This document shows positions 42,421 through 54,655 of a DNA stretch of 64,000 nt, in pieces (within the stretch, counting starts at the first letter, position 1; each line of letters opens with the position of its first letter). Origin of the DNA: Euclidia mi (taxonomy: Eukaryota; Arthropoda; Insecta; Lepidoptera; Erebidae). The stretch covers positions 4,728,761 to 4,792,760 of the forward strand of contig OX123200.2 in the NCBI GenBank assembly GCA_944739405.2. Direction: 5' to 3'. The notes under the pieces are model-generated. The model ran no database searches, was not told where the DNA came from, and saw nothing but the letters and a program-made list of their open reading frames with translations. The position numbers were made by a program, and so were the translations under genes.

Positions 42421-45400
42421 CTTGAAATCCATGAAAGGAAAATGGTAATCGCTATAATATCATCATCATTTTCTATCCGCTATATAGGTATATTACGCAA
42501 ATACTAGACTGAATGCATTTGAAGTGACATACATTATAGTATACGAAGTGCCTTATTTTGACTAGTAACTCTTTATTTGGGGTTCTAGGAAAAGCCTCTA
42601 TGGCGCAGAAATAAATTGAGAAATATTCGAATAATAGATAATGCTATTACTACAAAGAACACCCAGCCTCATAACTACAATTTGCGTATCTCAAAAATAT
42701 GTCGTCTCGTGTGAGGAACAGATTGAGGCATATTTTAAACACATTCTGACCTGGTAATTGGTCCTAAACCACAGAGTTACAAACATTCAAACAATCACCC
42801 AAAGGATTACTAGGTACTATACTGCCAAACACAACACAACAATTGAAGCACACCCCGACAATATCAAAAGTAAACTTACATCTCGAAATTCACAACGTAA
42901 AGCTGAATACACACAGCGACAATTCAACCATAATAGTTGTAGTACGATTTTAATCTCTACTTCATACCTCGTCAGAACGGTACACACGTCAAAGCCGTGT
43001 GTGCAACCCGTTTAAAGTTGACATACGTGCATATTCACATAGTAAACAATACGTTACAGTGTGATTTAATCTCGTCGCAGCCTCGTGGGACCGCTGGCGA
43101 CGCCGGCGTCAGTCATATCGATCACGCTATGACGACGTCACTTGAGGATCACTGAATGTGCATAGGGGTAGCACAACACAATTAAAAATATATGACTTTA
43201 TAAACACCAGCGAGAACAGATTACTTTGCAATCTTAAGACTAGTATTAACCTTTAGATGCAAACTGGCTTTCCTACAAGTACACCACGGCAAAAAAAGCC
43301 TTTTTTGCGAAGACTTGTGATGCCACATAACTCAAGAATAAATATAGACAGTAGACATACTAATTTTCTGTTATCTAAAGCGCTAGTTCTTACCTCCCCG
43401 AACTACATTCTTAACTGAATACATAAATAAGAAGGTCTTCTATTTGTAAAAAAAAATGCGATTAGCCATGAAATTGCAGTCTAGAAATACTGACCTGAAT
43501 TATGCATAATGTAACATTTGGTTTGTAGGTTCTCAAAAGGTGCACGATTCTTCTACCAAGCATTCAACGTATTCTTTGAAGCGCGATCAAAGCCGCATAA
43601 TTATGACACAATACATAAGTAAACTTATAAGAAGTCATTAAAACGGCTCAACAAACATTCTCTCAACTCGAAGGTGGCTCCTTAAACGCTCCAAGAAAAT
43701 CCAAACTGGAACATTAATAAGTCGTGCCAACACGGCATCCCAAAAGTTCCATAAAGGATACATATATGTAGATTTTTCAAGCGTTACTCTTGAGAACTTT
43801 GTTGTTGCAACCCTGTTACCCTCCGATGACTGATGTGAGTCCCTTAACACGAGTAGTTTTAGTACACACATTATTCCAACCCTGATCACTAAGGGGCTAC
43901 AAGACGAATCCAGTTTTAGTTTTAAACAGCCCATCTTCTTGCCTAAATGAAATTCAAAGTTGGATCAAACTTTAATACCGATGGAATTGGTCTGACTTAC
44001 GAATTTAAAGTTTAAAATTTATTTAGTTTTAAATAAATGTTTTACTGAAAATTGGTATTACATTACGTGAAGAACAAAAGCTTTCTTGCTTTATTTATTG
44101 TTTACTTACTACATTGATTAGAAAATGCATTGAATTTTTAACGTTTCTTTTTGACTTTAATTATTTTATTTATTAGGTAAATAAAATTATTATTTTCAAC
44201 GTTAATTTTTTAATAGTCACCTTATTTAGAATATTCTTCGAATTTTTGTATTCACTTATTTATTGTGAAGTATTTTTTCAATTCCAGAGTTCAGCTGTGG
44301 AATTCAATATACTTGCAAATTAACAATGCGCAATAGCTAGCTATTATTTAAAGATATATTAGCAAAATGTGACTTGTAACACACCACTCTCAGTGACACA
44401 CACACATACACACACATAAGTGTGTTTTGAAATGTCACTCAAGATACAATTTGCTAATTTTCTCAATGGGACCATACCGAAAATTAACCTATTGTATTTG
44501 GGGTGCGATGTCATTATTCAATGCCATTCCTCTGTGACTGAGTGATGCTTGTGTATGTGTGATTGTGAGACGTTTAAGAGGAAGTTACCCCTCTGCACTT
44601 CCATTACGTTATTAGCAACTGGGAACAACTATGTCATTAACCGAACAATTATAGGTATGTTATTTTATTTTATCCTTTACGTTACGGAATTTTCACTAAA
44701 GATTTACCACGTAGAGTTTAAAATTAAGCAAATTTTATTACGTTTTATGTGTTCGTTTTTAATCCCATTTCTGGTATAAATGTGCGATATGTGGTTCAAT
44801 ACTCGGATGTGTTTCGTAGTATTGATGTTATTTAACATTAAGTACCATTCTGCATTTAAGCTGGGTTCAGTAAATACTTACCATAATTGTTCAAAAATAA
44901 ACGAAACTCAACATTGCGTTACTCTGAACGTCAAACTGTTTTCAATAGCTGATATTTTCAGTCGTAAAACCATACGCTTTACTCCTTTTCGAAGAACGAT
45001 TTGTTCAAAACTGCATGTATTTGATTGCGAATGTTAAATGAAAGCGATTTAACACCATGCGACAGTAAAGGCTTATTAAATCGTTTTCGTCATCTTCAAT
45101 ATTGGACAGCCCATATTTTGCAGTGATGCTTACCATTATTCTTTTAACACTGAAGATTTATTCAATTAAGTACCTAAATATCAGATGAGCCATAACCCTT
45201 TTGATCTATGAAAATACTTAAATTGCGTTAGCTTAACGTGAAATTTAAGGTAAAGCTCTTCTAACATAGAACTAATCTAATCAACTACGTAATGATTGAT
45301 ATCAGCATTATTTATATTCGTCAATGACATACATAGTAAACATACTGTAACAACCGATTATGTACAAAATTTCAAGCTAATAAATAATAATATAATATAA

Positions 45401-46070
45401 TTATATTATAAATAAATGATTTTTTGACAAACTTTTAGTCCAAATGCACCATAGCACGTCAATCTCACATATAAACCATTTTCACACGCAATATCCTTTG
45501 ACGCTTTCAGAAGCTGTGACAAATCTCGTGCAGTAACAGCTTATCTTTAATGACGTGAATGATTGACGTGTGGCGACGTCGACGTGAGAGCCTTGCAGTC
45601 TGACGTCGAGGGGCAAGTTGGTATGAGATGTGTACCATGCAGGAGATAAAGGGTTGGTATTGTTGAAAGTAAGTATGATGTTATAGAATGTTTGGAATGA
45701 TTCATAAGTTGTGTAATTTGTTTAAACTACATAAATGAGATGGATAAAAGGGAATAGGTACAATTTATTGAAAGGATAACTAGTGAATGATTTAGAGGTC
45801 AGTTTAGTAATAATAATAAACAATGTACTTTCTTGATCATTCGCTTTAAATGTAATGACTTTAAAACCAATATATTGCGATAGGATCCGTAAACTGTAGT
45901 TTGATTTCAATGTATAACATGCGCGTGAACCCAGGGCAATACTATATTTAGTGATTATAAATTTTTAGGCGACCGTGTGAACACGGTCATCTTATCCCAA
46001 ACTTAGCAGCTTAATATATCCATATTAAATATATTTTTTAGAAAAACTACAACCAGTCTAAGAACAAATA
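42421..46070. other. No recognisable feature
   Basis: AT-rich. Contains short open frames (for example minus 43638-43934, 98 codons) without recognisable domains. A (CA)n-rich stretch lies at 44398-44418. No named repeats seen. Confidence 0.4.
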
Positions 46071-46072
46071 GT

Positions 46073-46135
46073 TTGTCCTGGATGGGAAATGAACCCACAA
46101 CCTCCGGCTAGTAGTTACTCTAGAAGTCTAGACCA
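46073..46135 (-). repeat. tRNA-like SINE head remnant
   Basis: On the minus strand GGAGGTTGTGGGTTCATTTC resembles a T-arm/B box. No body follows. Confidence 0.4.
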
Positions 46136-46429
46136 CACTATAATTTTAAATGTTTTTTTAATGATATTGTTACTTCGAGAACAAATGTTTAGACATAATT
46201 ATAATGAAGGGAAGTGAAGCAGAGCTTGTTTTTTTTATAAAAGTACATATTCATTAATAAACGCCGCTTGTTAGCTTTGACGAAAGTATCGCCCTCAAAG
46301 GGGGCGTACCGGGAAACCTATTAATCTACTGATGCACTACGGGATTAACGAAGCTGCACGGATTATAAAACTAATACGGGAAGTGGAGAATAAAAGCTTT
46401 TGATAGTAAAAACTCAATTTATGTTTAAA

Positions 46430-46930
46430 TTTTTCCGCCCGCGCCGAGAGAGCGTTCACGGAACGCGCTCCGAATATTTAAATGATATTAACTCCGCGCG
46501 CCATGGCGCGCGCGGCAGCTGTTCCAGTGTTCGGTCGTTCAACATGCAGGCCCGTCGTGCACGAGCAGCAGCTACGTTTGTGTTTATATTCACAGTATTA
46601 TACAGAAGAAAAACATAAACGTAAAGTGCGTTGGTGGATGAAAGAGTTGTTTCACAACTTATTTCCCTCCAAGCGTCTTCTCTGAGCGACAACTTTGATT
46701 ATCCATCGCTCGGAACGTAACGAACACACAAAATAATATCACGTCCGTCTCAACTGGCGCGCGCGCCTCAATTGAGTTGCCTTTGATGCGCGGTAAAAAA
46801 CCGACTCTAGATGGAACGTGGCGCTCCATGTTCGAGCGTTCCAACAAACACATTAACGCGCGCTCCTAAATGGTAACAATTTCGCACGGCTGGAACGCGC
46901 GCCAAAGTTCGTCCTTTTGGAGCGCGAAGT
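46430..46930. promoter_or_regulatory. CpG-rich island without coding frame
   Basis: In an AT-rich window this ~500-base block is dense in CG. It contains a perfect palindrome CCGCGCGCCATGGCGCGCG with one extra repeat, and several copies of GGAACGCGC, GAGCGTTCC or GGAGCGCG in both orientations. A TATTTAAATG precedes the palindrome. It may be an island promoter, an enhancer or a decayed GC-rich element. No transcript start can be proven. Confidence 0.35.
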
Positions 46931-47532
46931 CGATACGCGGCTAAAATCGTGGAGGAAATTGGCGGATATTGGAAAAGAGTATCTGCTATTCCTATCAACA
47001 GCTTTTTCGTCACAGAGCAATATACATAAAACATTCTTCCATCATCCTTCGTACATCCTGACAAACTATCATATTTATAATGGTAGTAAATTCAAAACGT
47101 GTGTTTAATGTAACGGATATTACCCCTCACATATCCAAGAAAATAATACGGTGGCATAAAGCACCCTGTCAGTGGATAGAATCACTTGACGGTACTAATT
47201 ACCTCCTAGGGAGACGGTCGCGGCTGTTGATGGCGTTTTTAACGTCTCACCGTTAACTTGATCGACTCTAGAGTTAAGAGTATCTAATACGTAGAAAAGA
47301 AGGTTTATACCAGGATCGTAGAATATCTTTCTGTTCATCACAGACAATTTAAAGGTAGGTAAATTAAAAGTGGTGGTTAAGGAACGTTCAAGTTTAAATT
47401 GTTATTTTTCACTTAGATCCAGGATTAGATGCATTGCGAGCGTGTTAATAAACGTAGATATATAATAAGAGGATCTGGAAATAGTGTATTATAGATAAAA
47501 TATACAAATTGTTTTGCTTTGTTTTTCGTGTG
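46931..47532. other. No recognisable feature
   Basis: AT-rich, no features recognised. Confidence 0.35.
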
Positions 47533-47760
47533 AGTGTGTGGCCAACTCTAGTGTCGGAGTTTTTAGACCGCCCGAAGGCCTCCGACTTGGCCTAACGATT
47601 CTTATCCTTAGACAAGAACCGGGACCGACAGCTTTACGTGCCCTCTGAAGCACGGTAGCGCTCAGATGTAAATGCCACACATGGTCACCCATCCAACTGG
47701 TGACAACTACGTGACTCTGCAATCTGTTACGAACAGCTAGCCAAGTCTCGCTAAAATACA
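47533..47760 (-). mobile_element. SINE with a 5S rRNA-like segment
   Basis: On the minus strand it reads from GCGAGACTTGGCTAGCTG through AGTTGGATGGGTGACCATG to CCGTGCTTCAGAGGGCACG and GTCGGTCCCGG, then CGACACTAGAGTTGG. The later part is a common lepidopteran SINE body also seen in SINE B. TTGGATGGGTGACC equals the box C region of eukaryotic 5S rRNA as I know it. The 3' tail is truncated. Confidence 0.65.
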
Positions 47761-48029
47761 ATTTTAACACCATATTTATTAACTTAAAATTTTAATAAAA
47801 TTTATATCTCCAATACACTTTAAAATAACGGGATATAAAAACCCTTATTTTTCCTTAAACGTGTAAATAGGTGAATCTGTCTTTCTATTTGTTCGGGGTA
47901 ATCTTTGGCACGGCTCAATCAATTTGAATGAAACTTACACAGAAAGATGACTGATGTACAGAGAAAGGGACTTTGTAGGCTCCATATACTTTTTGTTTAT
48001 AGTTTCCTCACATATCCAAGATATGTAAT

Positions 48030-49237
48030 GTTTCCGTTTCCTTGACCTGACAAAAGCGTTTGATTTGGTGTCATACGATGTTCTTTGGCAGAAGCTGAAA
48101 AAGATAAATATGCCATATGATTTAATTAATATCTTCAAGTATTGGTATGCACACCAGATTAACAGTGTTAGATGGGCGGGCGCAATGTCAGAGCCATACC
48201 GACTTATCTGTGGAGTTAGACAAGGTGGATTAACCTCACCCACCTTGTTCAATCTGTATATCAATGACCTGATAGTCGCGCTTAGCAGTCAACATGTTGG
48301 CTGTTATATAAATGACGTATGTGTAAACAATCTAAGCTACGCAGATGACATGGTGTTGCTGAGCGCGTCCGTCAGTGGGATACGCAGATTGTTGCGACTG
48401 TGTGAGGAGTATGCCGACAGGCACGGCCTTATGTATAATGTGGCAAAAAGTCAATACATGGTCTTTCGGGCTGGCAGCAAATCGCCGGCACATGTGCCAA
48501 CAATAAACTTAAATAATACACCCTTGGAAAGGGTAAAAAAGTTCAAATATCTTGGGCACTGGCTGACCGAAGACCTAAGGTACCATGTTGACATGGAACG
48601 GGAACGAAGGGCACTTTCGAAAAGAGCTAATATGATAGCTCGTAGGTTCGCACGTTGTTCGTTACAAGTTAAGATTTCGCTTTTTAAAGCATTGCACCTC
48701 ATTACACACATGCAGCCTGTGGGCGTCATACACACAAACTGCTTATAATGCCCTTCGTGTCCAGTACAATAACGCGTTCAGGGCGGTACTGGGGCTGCCT
48801 CGTTACTGCAGCGCTTCGGGTATGTTTGCGGAGGCGCGCACCGACTGTTTTCACACCACCATGCGCAAGCGGTGCGCGTCCTTAGTGCGCAGGGTGAGGG
48901 CCAGCTCCAATACAGTCCTGACAATGATAGCCGACAAAATTGACTGTCCTTTTATTCGGCATTGTTGTAGTAGGCATGTCTACGTGCATGGTTGCTAAAT
49001 ATAAATGCGAGCTGCCAAGTTTATATTTCGCAATTATGTAGGTTTGCTTTGTTCTCTGTGCTTTTAAATTTCTTGTGTGCGCTTTGTTATGTATTATATG
49101 TACTCTGTGCTTTTAATGTTATATTGTTTTTGTGCTTTTTCAATATTTGTTTTTTCTTTTTTGTGAGTGTATATGCTTTTGTAATCGTGTATATGAAATT
49201 CTATGTGTCTGTATTTTATTTTATTTTATTTATTTTA
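48030..49237 (+). pseudogene. 5'-truncated LINE, RT domain to 3' end
   Basis: Starts in frame at FLDLTKAFDLVSYDVLW, then CGVRQGGLTSPTLFNLYIND, LSYADDMVLLSASV (catalytic YADD) and NTPLERVKKFKYLGHWLTED to VKISLFKALHL. A frameshift near 48700-48725 moves the reading to the next frame, where WASYTQTAYNALRVQYNNAF and GLPRYCSASGMFAEARTD continue to a stop near 48996. A U-rich 3' UTR follows to the SINE at 49238. It is a non-LTR RT of a different lineage from the FADD elements nearby. One frameshift and a missing N-terminal half make it dead. Confidence 0.85.
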
Positions 49238-49490
49238 TAGACTCACGCATGTTTCCCGAAGGGGTAGGCAGAGGTGTATTATTACACCCACATTTCACCT
49301 TATGTATTTTAGGTCCCACGCAATAAGGGCGAGCCTACTGCCGTTACCGGGCACATCACCAGACTCCGTGCTGCTACTGAGAATTCGGGAATACCCAGTA
49401 ACACTTTTGCCCGACCCGGGAATCGAACCCGGGACCTCCAATCAGCAGTCGCATACGCTATCCACTGGACCACAGAGGCAGTCAGTTTTA
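49238..49490 (-). mobile_element. SINE C-type, reverse, full-length
   Basis: GACTCACGCATGTTTCCCGA is the tail end. The head end contains CGGGAATCGAACCCGGGA (B box, reversed) and TATCCACTGGACCACAGAGG. The tail matches RTE LINE 3' ends (for example 32222-32590) better than do other SINE copies. Confidence 0.88.
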
Positions 49491-49497
49491 TTTTATT

Positions 49498-49651
49498 GTC
49501 CTTTTTTATTTATTTAAAAAGACAATTCCCGCAGTAGGACTAAATCCTGTGTCACGGGGGACTTTATAAATATGCAACTAACGGACACAAGGAACACCGA
49601 GACTCGAAACAACAATTTCTGAATGTCACAAAGTGTTGTCTCGTTTGAGAT
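49498..49651 (-). mobile_element. SINE D body, reverse
   Basis: TTTAAAAAGACAATTCCCGC to AAATTGTTGTTTCGAGTC-type sequence (reversed) and CACAAAGTGTTGTCTCG. Homologous to 20272-20416. The tRNA head is missing. Confidence 0.78.
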
Positions 49652-49999
49652 CTTTTGTGGCATGCTCAACCAAGATAATGCGTGCAGCTCGATTATTATA
49701 TTTGTGGCTAGGTAAAATTTATTTATAATTATTTACGAAATAATTTGTGACATGATAGACACAATTAGGATGGCAGTTTGCCAAAAACTACCCTTCCAAC
49801 TCGCTCACCAATATTAAAACGCTTCACACGTTGTATCGACATCTGCAAAAAATATGCTAACAACCTTTTTGTATCCAAATAAATTTACAAAGCCCCTATG
49901 ATATTTTTATATCAGAGCAAAAACTTTCGGATTGTTGCAGCATGAAAATGCAATATTACAAATAATTGATATGTACATCTATGTAAATCATACATACCT

Positions 50000-50215
50000 A
50001 CATAGACTCACGCCTGTTTCCTGGAGGGGTAGGCAGAGACTACGGAACGTCATTTGCAACGATTCTGACATACCTCTCTTGCTTCTGTCACTTCCATCAA
50101 GTTTCTCATTTCTCTTCTGTTGAGGGTACTTCTGACCTGTCCTTTTTTTAGGATGTCTTCAATCTGGTGAGAGAACGTCCGCCTAGGTCTTCCCTTTCGT
50201 CCCGTCCCTGTATGT
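50000..50215 (-). pseudogene. RTE-type LINE, 3' end fragment
   Basis: Minus-strand peptide KGRPRRTFSHQIEDILKKGQ, VRSTLNRREMRNLMEV and EAREVCQNRCKWRSVVSAYP, then stop and the shared tail CTCTGCCTACCCCTCCAGGA. Frame intact over this short piece; strongly 5' truncated. Confidence 0.85.
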
Positions 50216-50865
50216 AAATCAATGCTAATTAAATTTCTGTGTATGATTTCAAAATGACGATGTTTTAGTACAGTTATTAACACGATAAAATATATAAACA
50301 ACCCTTTATTAAACTTTTGTATGCCTGTCTATCTATCTCTGTTTGTACGAGGTTTTTCACGGGGTCGCCTTTCACTTGTATATAATATATACTTATAGGA
50401 CTTTTTAGCGCTATATTTTTTTCAATTTAAGAGCTGACGGTGGATTCTCTTCCATGTAGTCCTATCTTCAGCCAGAGCTTAGACCTCTTTATACGACTTT
50501 ACATTATACACATATATTTATAGGCTATAACTCTACCTGGTAGGTAGCGATATGTATTTCTATGCAGTGAATTATCGCCGATAGTTATAGCCCAACTTCG
50601 TAAGCAATGAAAAATTATACATATCATCGCGTACTTTATAATTTTATCCCTTTCTTTTACTCTCGCCACAACCGCAACGGTATGCCAGAAAACCCTTAAA
50701 CAGCCAGGTAGTCTTGGTCTCAATTTAATTTCATTTACAACCTCATTCGAAATTCAGACCACAATCCCGGCGAGCACGTCTTCTACGTTTAAATACCATC
50801 TTTATAATAATTACCCAAACGTGACCTTTGATTTTGGACGTCATCAAAACTTCTAGGCGGCGGCG

Positions 50866-51100
50866 ATAGCCTAGTACGTAACAAACTACCGAGACAATCG
50901 AATCCCAGGTACCCCAGGCACAAACCTCTGACTTTTCGAAGTTGTGTTTGTATTAAAATATTAATTATCGCTCGCTTAAAAATGTGCCCGGTACATGGCG
51001 ATAGGCCCGGCCCCTATTACATTGGGACCGAAACATAACTGGCGAAGTGTGGTGTGTAACCTCTGCCTACCCCTTCGGGTATAAAAGGCGTGAAGTTGAT
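50866..51100 (+). mobile_element. SINE C, diverged
   Basis: GGCGGCGATAGCCTAGTACG head with a damaged B box (the GGTCTCGGGTTCG block is partly deleted), then CTCTGACTTTTCGAAGTTG and the tail CTCTGCCTACCCCTTCGGGT. Same type as 11573-11852. Confidence 0.82.
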
Positions 51101-51454
51101 GATTTAAATCGCTTTATAGATGTCATATTGTGAAATATGAAATATAAAGCAATGTAATAAAGTGAGACAAAGAGTGTTGCGTTCCAGTCATTCACATGCA
51201 TCCCTCTCCGTCTCACACATGCTATGTATCTAACGTTAATCTTAACAATATGGCTGATTACCCATTGCTCCTTGCTGATTACTGTGTAGCTCTGTCTGTG
51301 TCTCTGAACTGTTGAAAGTGTTGAACCGTAGTAATAAAACCTCAAGTCCTACAAAATTTCGTATTTCAGTTCAAATTCCAACATGTCTTCTAGTTATAAG
51401 TCCATTACAGTTTTCTGTGGGTATTCAATTTAATTGTCTCATCTAAACGGAGAA

Positions 51455-51583
51455 GGAAAACATCGTAAGGAAGCCTGCACGTCTGAGATTTCTCCTTAAT
51501 GTTCTCGAAAGCCATGTAAAATCCGCCAACCCGCACTTGGCCAGCGCGGTAGGCCATGGCCCTACCCTTCTAATAGTGTGATT
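51455..51583 (+). repeat. CCGCACTTGGCCAGC repeat
   Basis: GAAAACATCGTAAGGAAGCC, GATTTCTCCTTAATGTTCTC, CCAACCCGCACTTGGCCAGC. Same family as 1-131, with more of the 5' part preserved. Confidence 0.75.
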
Positions 51584-51595
51584 GACGTAGATACA

Positions 51596-52205
51596 TACAT
51601 AGACTGAGGCCTGTATTCTGGAGGGGTAGGCAGAGACTAAGGAACGCCATTTGCAACCATCCTGACATACCTCTCTTGCTTCATTCACTCTCATCAAGTT
51701 TCTCATGCATGCTCTTCTGCTTAGGGTACTTCTGACCTGTCCTTTTTTAGGATGTCTCCAATCTGGTCAGAGAACGTACGCCTAGGTCTTCAACTTCGTC
51801 ATGTCCCATTCAAACTTGCCTTATATATCTTCTTTGTCAGTCTTTCGTCATCCATCCTCTCCATGTGCCCAAACCATCTTAACATGCCTTTTTCGATGCT
51901 TGTCACTACATCTTCTTTTACCCCACACCACTTTCTTATCGCACAATTCTTTACTCTGTCGGTCAAAAATACACCACACATACTTCTCAGTGCTCTCATT
52001 TCTACAGCATTTATTCTACTTTCAAGTCTCTTCTGCCATACCCAACTTTCACTACCATACATAAGGGTAAGCACTAACACCCCTCTATGCACAGCCAAAC
52101 ATGCCTTTTTGGACACGTTTTGCCTGTTCATTAACGTCTTCAGAGCTCCATTCACTCTATTACCTGCATTAACTCTTCTTTCAATCTTAGTGAGATTGAA
52201 TTTTG
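51596..52205 (-). pseudogene. RTE-type LINE C-terminal region and 3' end
   Basis: The longest RTE piece here. Minus-strand peptide IERRVNAGNRVNGALKTLMN, LMYGSESWVWQKRLESRINA, EMRALRSMCGVFLTDRVKN and MLRWFGHMERMDDERLTKK is open, then breaks into other frames for the LNRR and SKRGMSGW parts. RTE proteins carry this region after the RT core. It ends with CTCTGCCTACCCCTCCAGAA and a TATGTATG tail. Confidence 0.87.
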
Positions 52206-52320
52206 TATTATGTGTAATGAACATAAATTCATAATCGGCTAATAATACAAATCTTACAAATCTAATGCATAGCAGGTATACTCGTAAAATATTCCTTAAT
52301 ATTTTAGTATCCCTTCTCAA

Positions 52321-53207
52321 TTAGATATTATATTAATTAAAAAATAATTTTATAGACACTCATTTAAATTCAAACCAGCCAGCAAGTATGAATACGAGTA
52401 CGAACGTGGAAACGTTCAAAAACCGTCTTAAAAAATAATTACGCAGTCGTGACGTCACAGAGTATTCTATTCAGATTTCAGACGGCATCGGCAGTGTCAC
52501 CAGATTACATTGATTAGTCGTCATTTGATCCCGGTGTTGCCAGTAGCACAATTTCAAATTAATTATGTATTAAGTTCAAAAGAAGTCAGTAAGCCAATAA
52601 ATCTTTGAAGTGACGCCCTCAGCTTTGAATAATAAAAACAGTCGGTCTGTCCGTTTCAATTTTAATTCTCTTTGTCTATTGCGACCGATTTAAATAACTT
52701 GTGGTGTTTTATTTTTCAGGCAAATAATCAAAACGACAAAAGACCAAATTGACCAAACATTTTTATCTCCTTTGTTTTCTACTGCTACTAGTCTCTTAGG
52801 TTTATTTTGAGGTGACGTAAAATGTGGAAATACACCATAGAAAAAATTTAATTAAATTAACAAAGAAAACATCGCGTTTATCCACCGTCAGAGATAACGA
52901 ATCCAGCTTCATATTCTCATACAAAAACGTAAAGTAATATACACATTCTTATGACGCAGTGAGGCTGACGTGATCTGTGTATCCTCATACGGAGATTTAA
53001 TATGGATACATCCTCTATCAAACCCGTCCCGGGTAGGGGAAGAAAATATTACCGAAGTAAATCACACCCTTCGAAACATGTGGCTTCTACCTTTCGTTAT
53101 CTTTTAATTCCTAGAAGATTTATTCCAGTGCATAAACTTCGTTAATTAGATTAATGAGAGTCTATGTAGGGATTAATTTTTTTCATAAAGATATTAAAAT
53201 AAGAAAT
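52321..53207. other. No recognisable feature
   Basis: AT-rich, no features recognised. Confidence 0.4.
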
Positions 53208-53224
53208 ACATAGGTAAAATATTT

Positions 53225-53613
53225 ATTTAATAAGGCAGCGATAGCCGAGTGGATATACCAACAGACTGCCATGCAGAGGGTATCAGGTTCGAATCCACGG
53301 CGCGCACCAATGACTTTTCGGAGTTATGTGCGTATTGAATTGTTAATAAAATTATCGCTTGTCCCGTGCATCGGAGAGCACGTTAAGCCGTCGGTCCCGG
53401 GCTTCATGAAGATCTTTGACAGTCGTTACAGGGCGTCAGTACCTTCTAAATAATCTGACACTAGTCTAAACCATGGAATATCGCTATCCCTTCGGGTTGC
53501 GGAGGTCAGACAGGCAGTCGCTCCGTGGAAAAGCTAATATTCAGCCAAATCCGGTTAGACTAGAAAGCGGACCCCAGACTGAAACTGGGATAACGCTAAG
53601 AGAGAAGAAGAAG
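53225..53613 (+). mobile_element. SINE B, best full-length copy
   Basis: Flanked by a 17-bp TSD ACATAGGTAAAATATTT (53208-53224, 53614-53630). The tRNA-like head GGCAGCGATAGCCGAGTGG with B box GGTTCGAATCC supplies a pol III promoter. The body carries CCGTGCATCGGAGAGCACG, ACACTAGTCTAAACCATGG and CGGACCCCAGACTGAAACTG, ending GGGATAACGCTAAGAG. Confidence 0.92.
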
Positions 53614-53810
53614 ACATAGGTAAAATATTTGGGATTGTGTTTTTACTAAAGTATTACATAAATAAATATATGTGAAGTTATATTTATGAAGTCCTGTACA
53701 TCTGTAAGCGAACGTGAATCTCAATAACCGAAAATCAGATTTGTAAATGTGTTTGCAATTGACCGTTCAATTGCAAAGTAAAGGATTTGTTACATCACGC
53801 TGTTAACCTG

Positions 53811-54410
53811 TCGGGTTGGAAAATCCTCATGGAGTCCCTACGCCCTGGGGGAAGGCCGAAGGTGACTGTCAGACTCTTGCTGACTAAAAACCAACCTGTG
53901 TTCCTCATGTACCCATGTGTTGGAGGGTCGGGTATCACCGATGCATTTCTCGCAACCCCTCGACGGGTATTAGCCCGCCAGATGGTCCGGCGGGCCCCAA
54001 ACAAAACCCCCTTGGCGGCGGATGAAGGTGTTGGGCTCCGCCGCCAAAACACCTAGCGGCCGCAGAGGATAGGGAGGATGGCAACGCAACACCGCATCTC
54101 CTCTTCCTCTGCGGCCCCACCGCGACGCAACGATGGTGCGCCCCCATTTGGTCGCGAGAGATAGCGGCAGGAGAGGCGTGTCGGTGTTGCGCGGCAACGC
54201 AACACCGACACGCCTCTCCTCCCGCGACCGCACTAGACTGCGAGGGACAGACAGAACTGTCCCCCGCACCCGCACCTTGGGACGCATCCTACGCAGGCCT
54301 CACTCAAGCCCGAGTGGAGCATCCCCTCCCTTTAGGTTAGCTTCACCGGGGTGTACCTGAAACCCACGGTTACTGAGCCCCCCACCACGACAAGGGGGAG
54401 ATCCCATGAT
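53811..54410 (-). mobile_element. GC-rich retroposon, copy 1
   Basis: Homologous over its length to 55473-56089. Relative to that copy it carries an additional block forming a perfect inverted repeat with 23-bp arms (54169-54191, 54198-54220; 6-nt loop CGGCAA). No poly(A) remains. Family unknown to me; GC content far above the surroundings. Confidence 0.75.
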
Positions 54411-54655
54411 CGCCATGATGCTATTAACTTTAAGAATAGAAAAAATAACACCAGTAAGTGAGAATCTTATAATTTACAATATAAACACGTAGGCATCATC
54501 ATCATCATTATCAATTTATAAAATTTATTTTGATTACTCGAGTTATCGCAGAGCACATAGAGAAGATAGAAATCTATAACGTAGATAGCTGATTCCTTCT
54601 TCTCATCTAAAAAAAAAATGGGTTGAAAAAAGCCGCAGATTTTGAAGCTAGCGTA

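Noticed and set aside
53795..54360. Several overlapping GC-rich open frames on both strands (also 55504-56292)
   Set aside because: Frames are open in many phases because of composition and fall in a non-coding retroposon. Peptides are low complexity and differ between copies.
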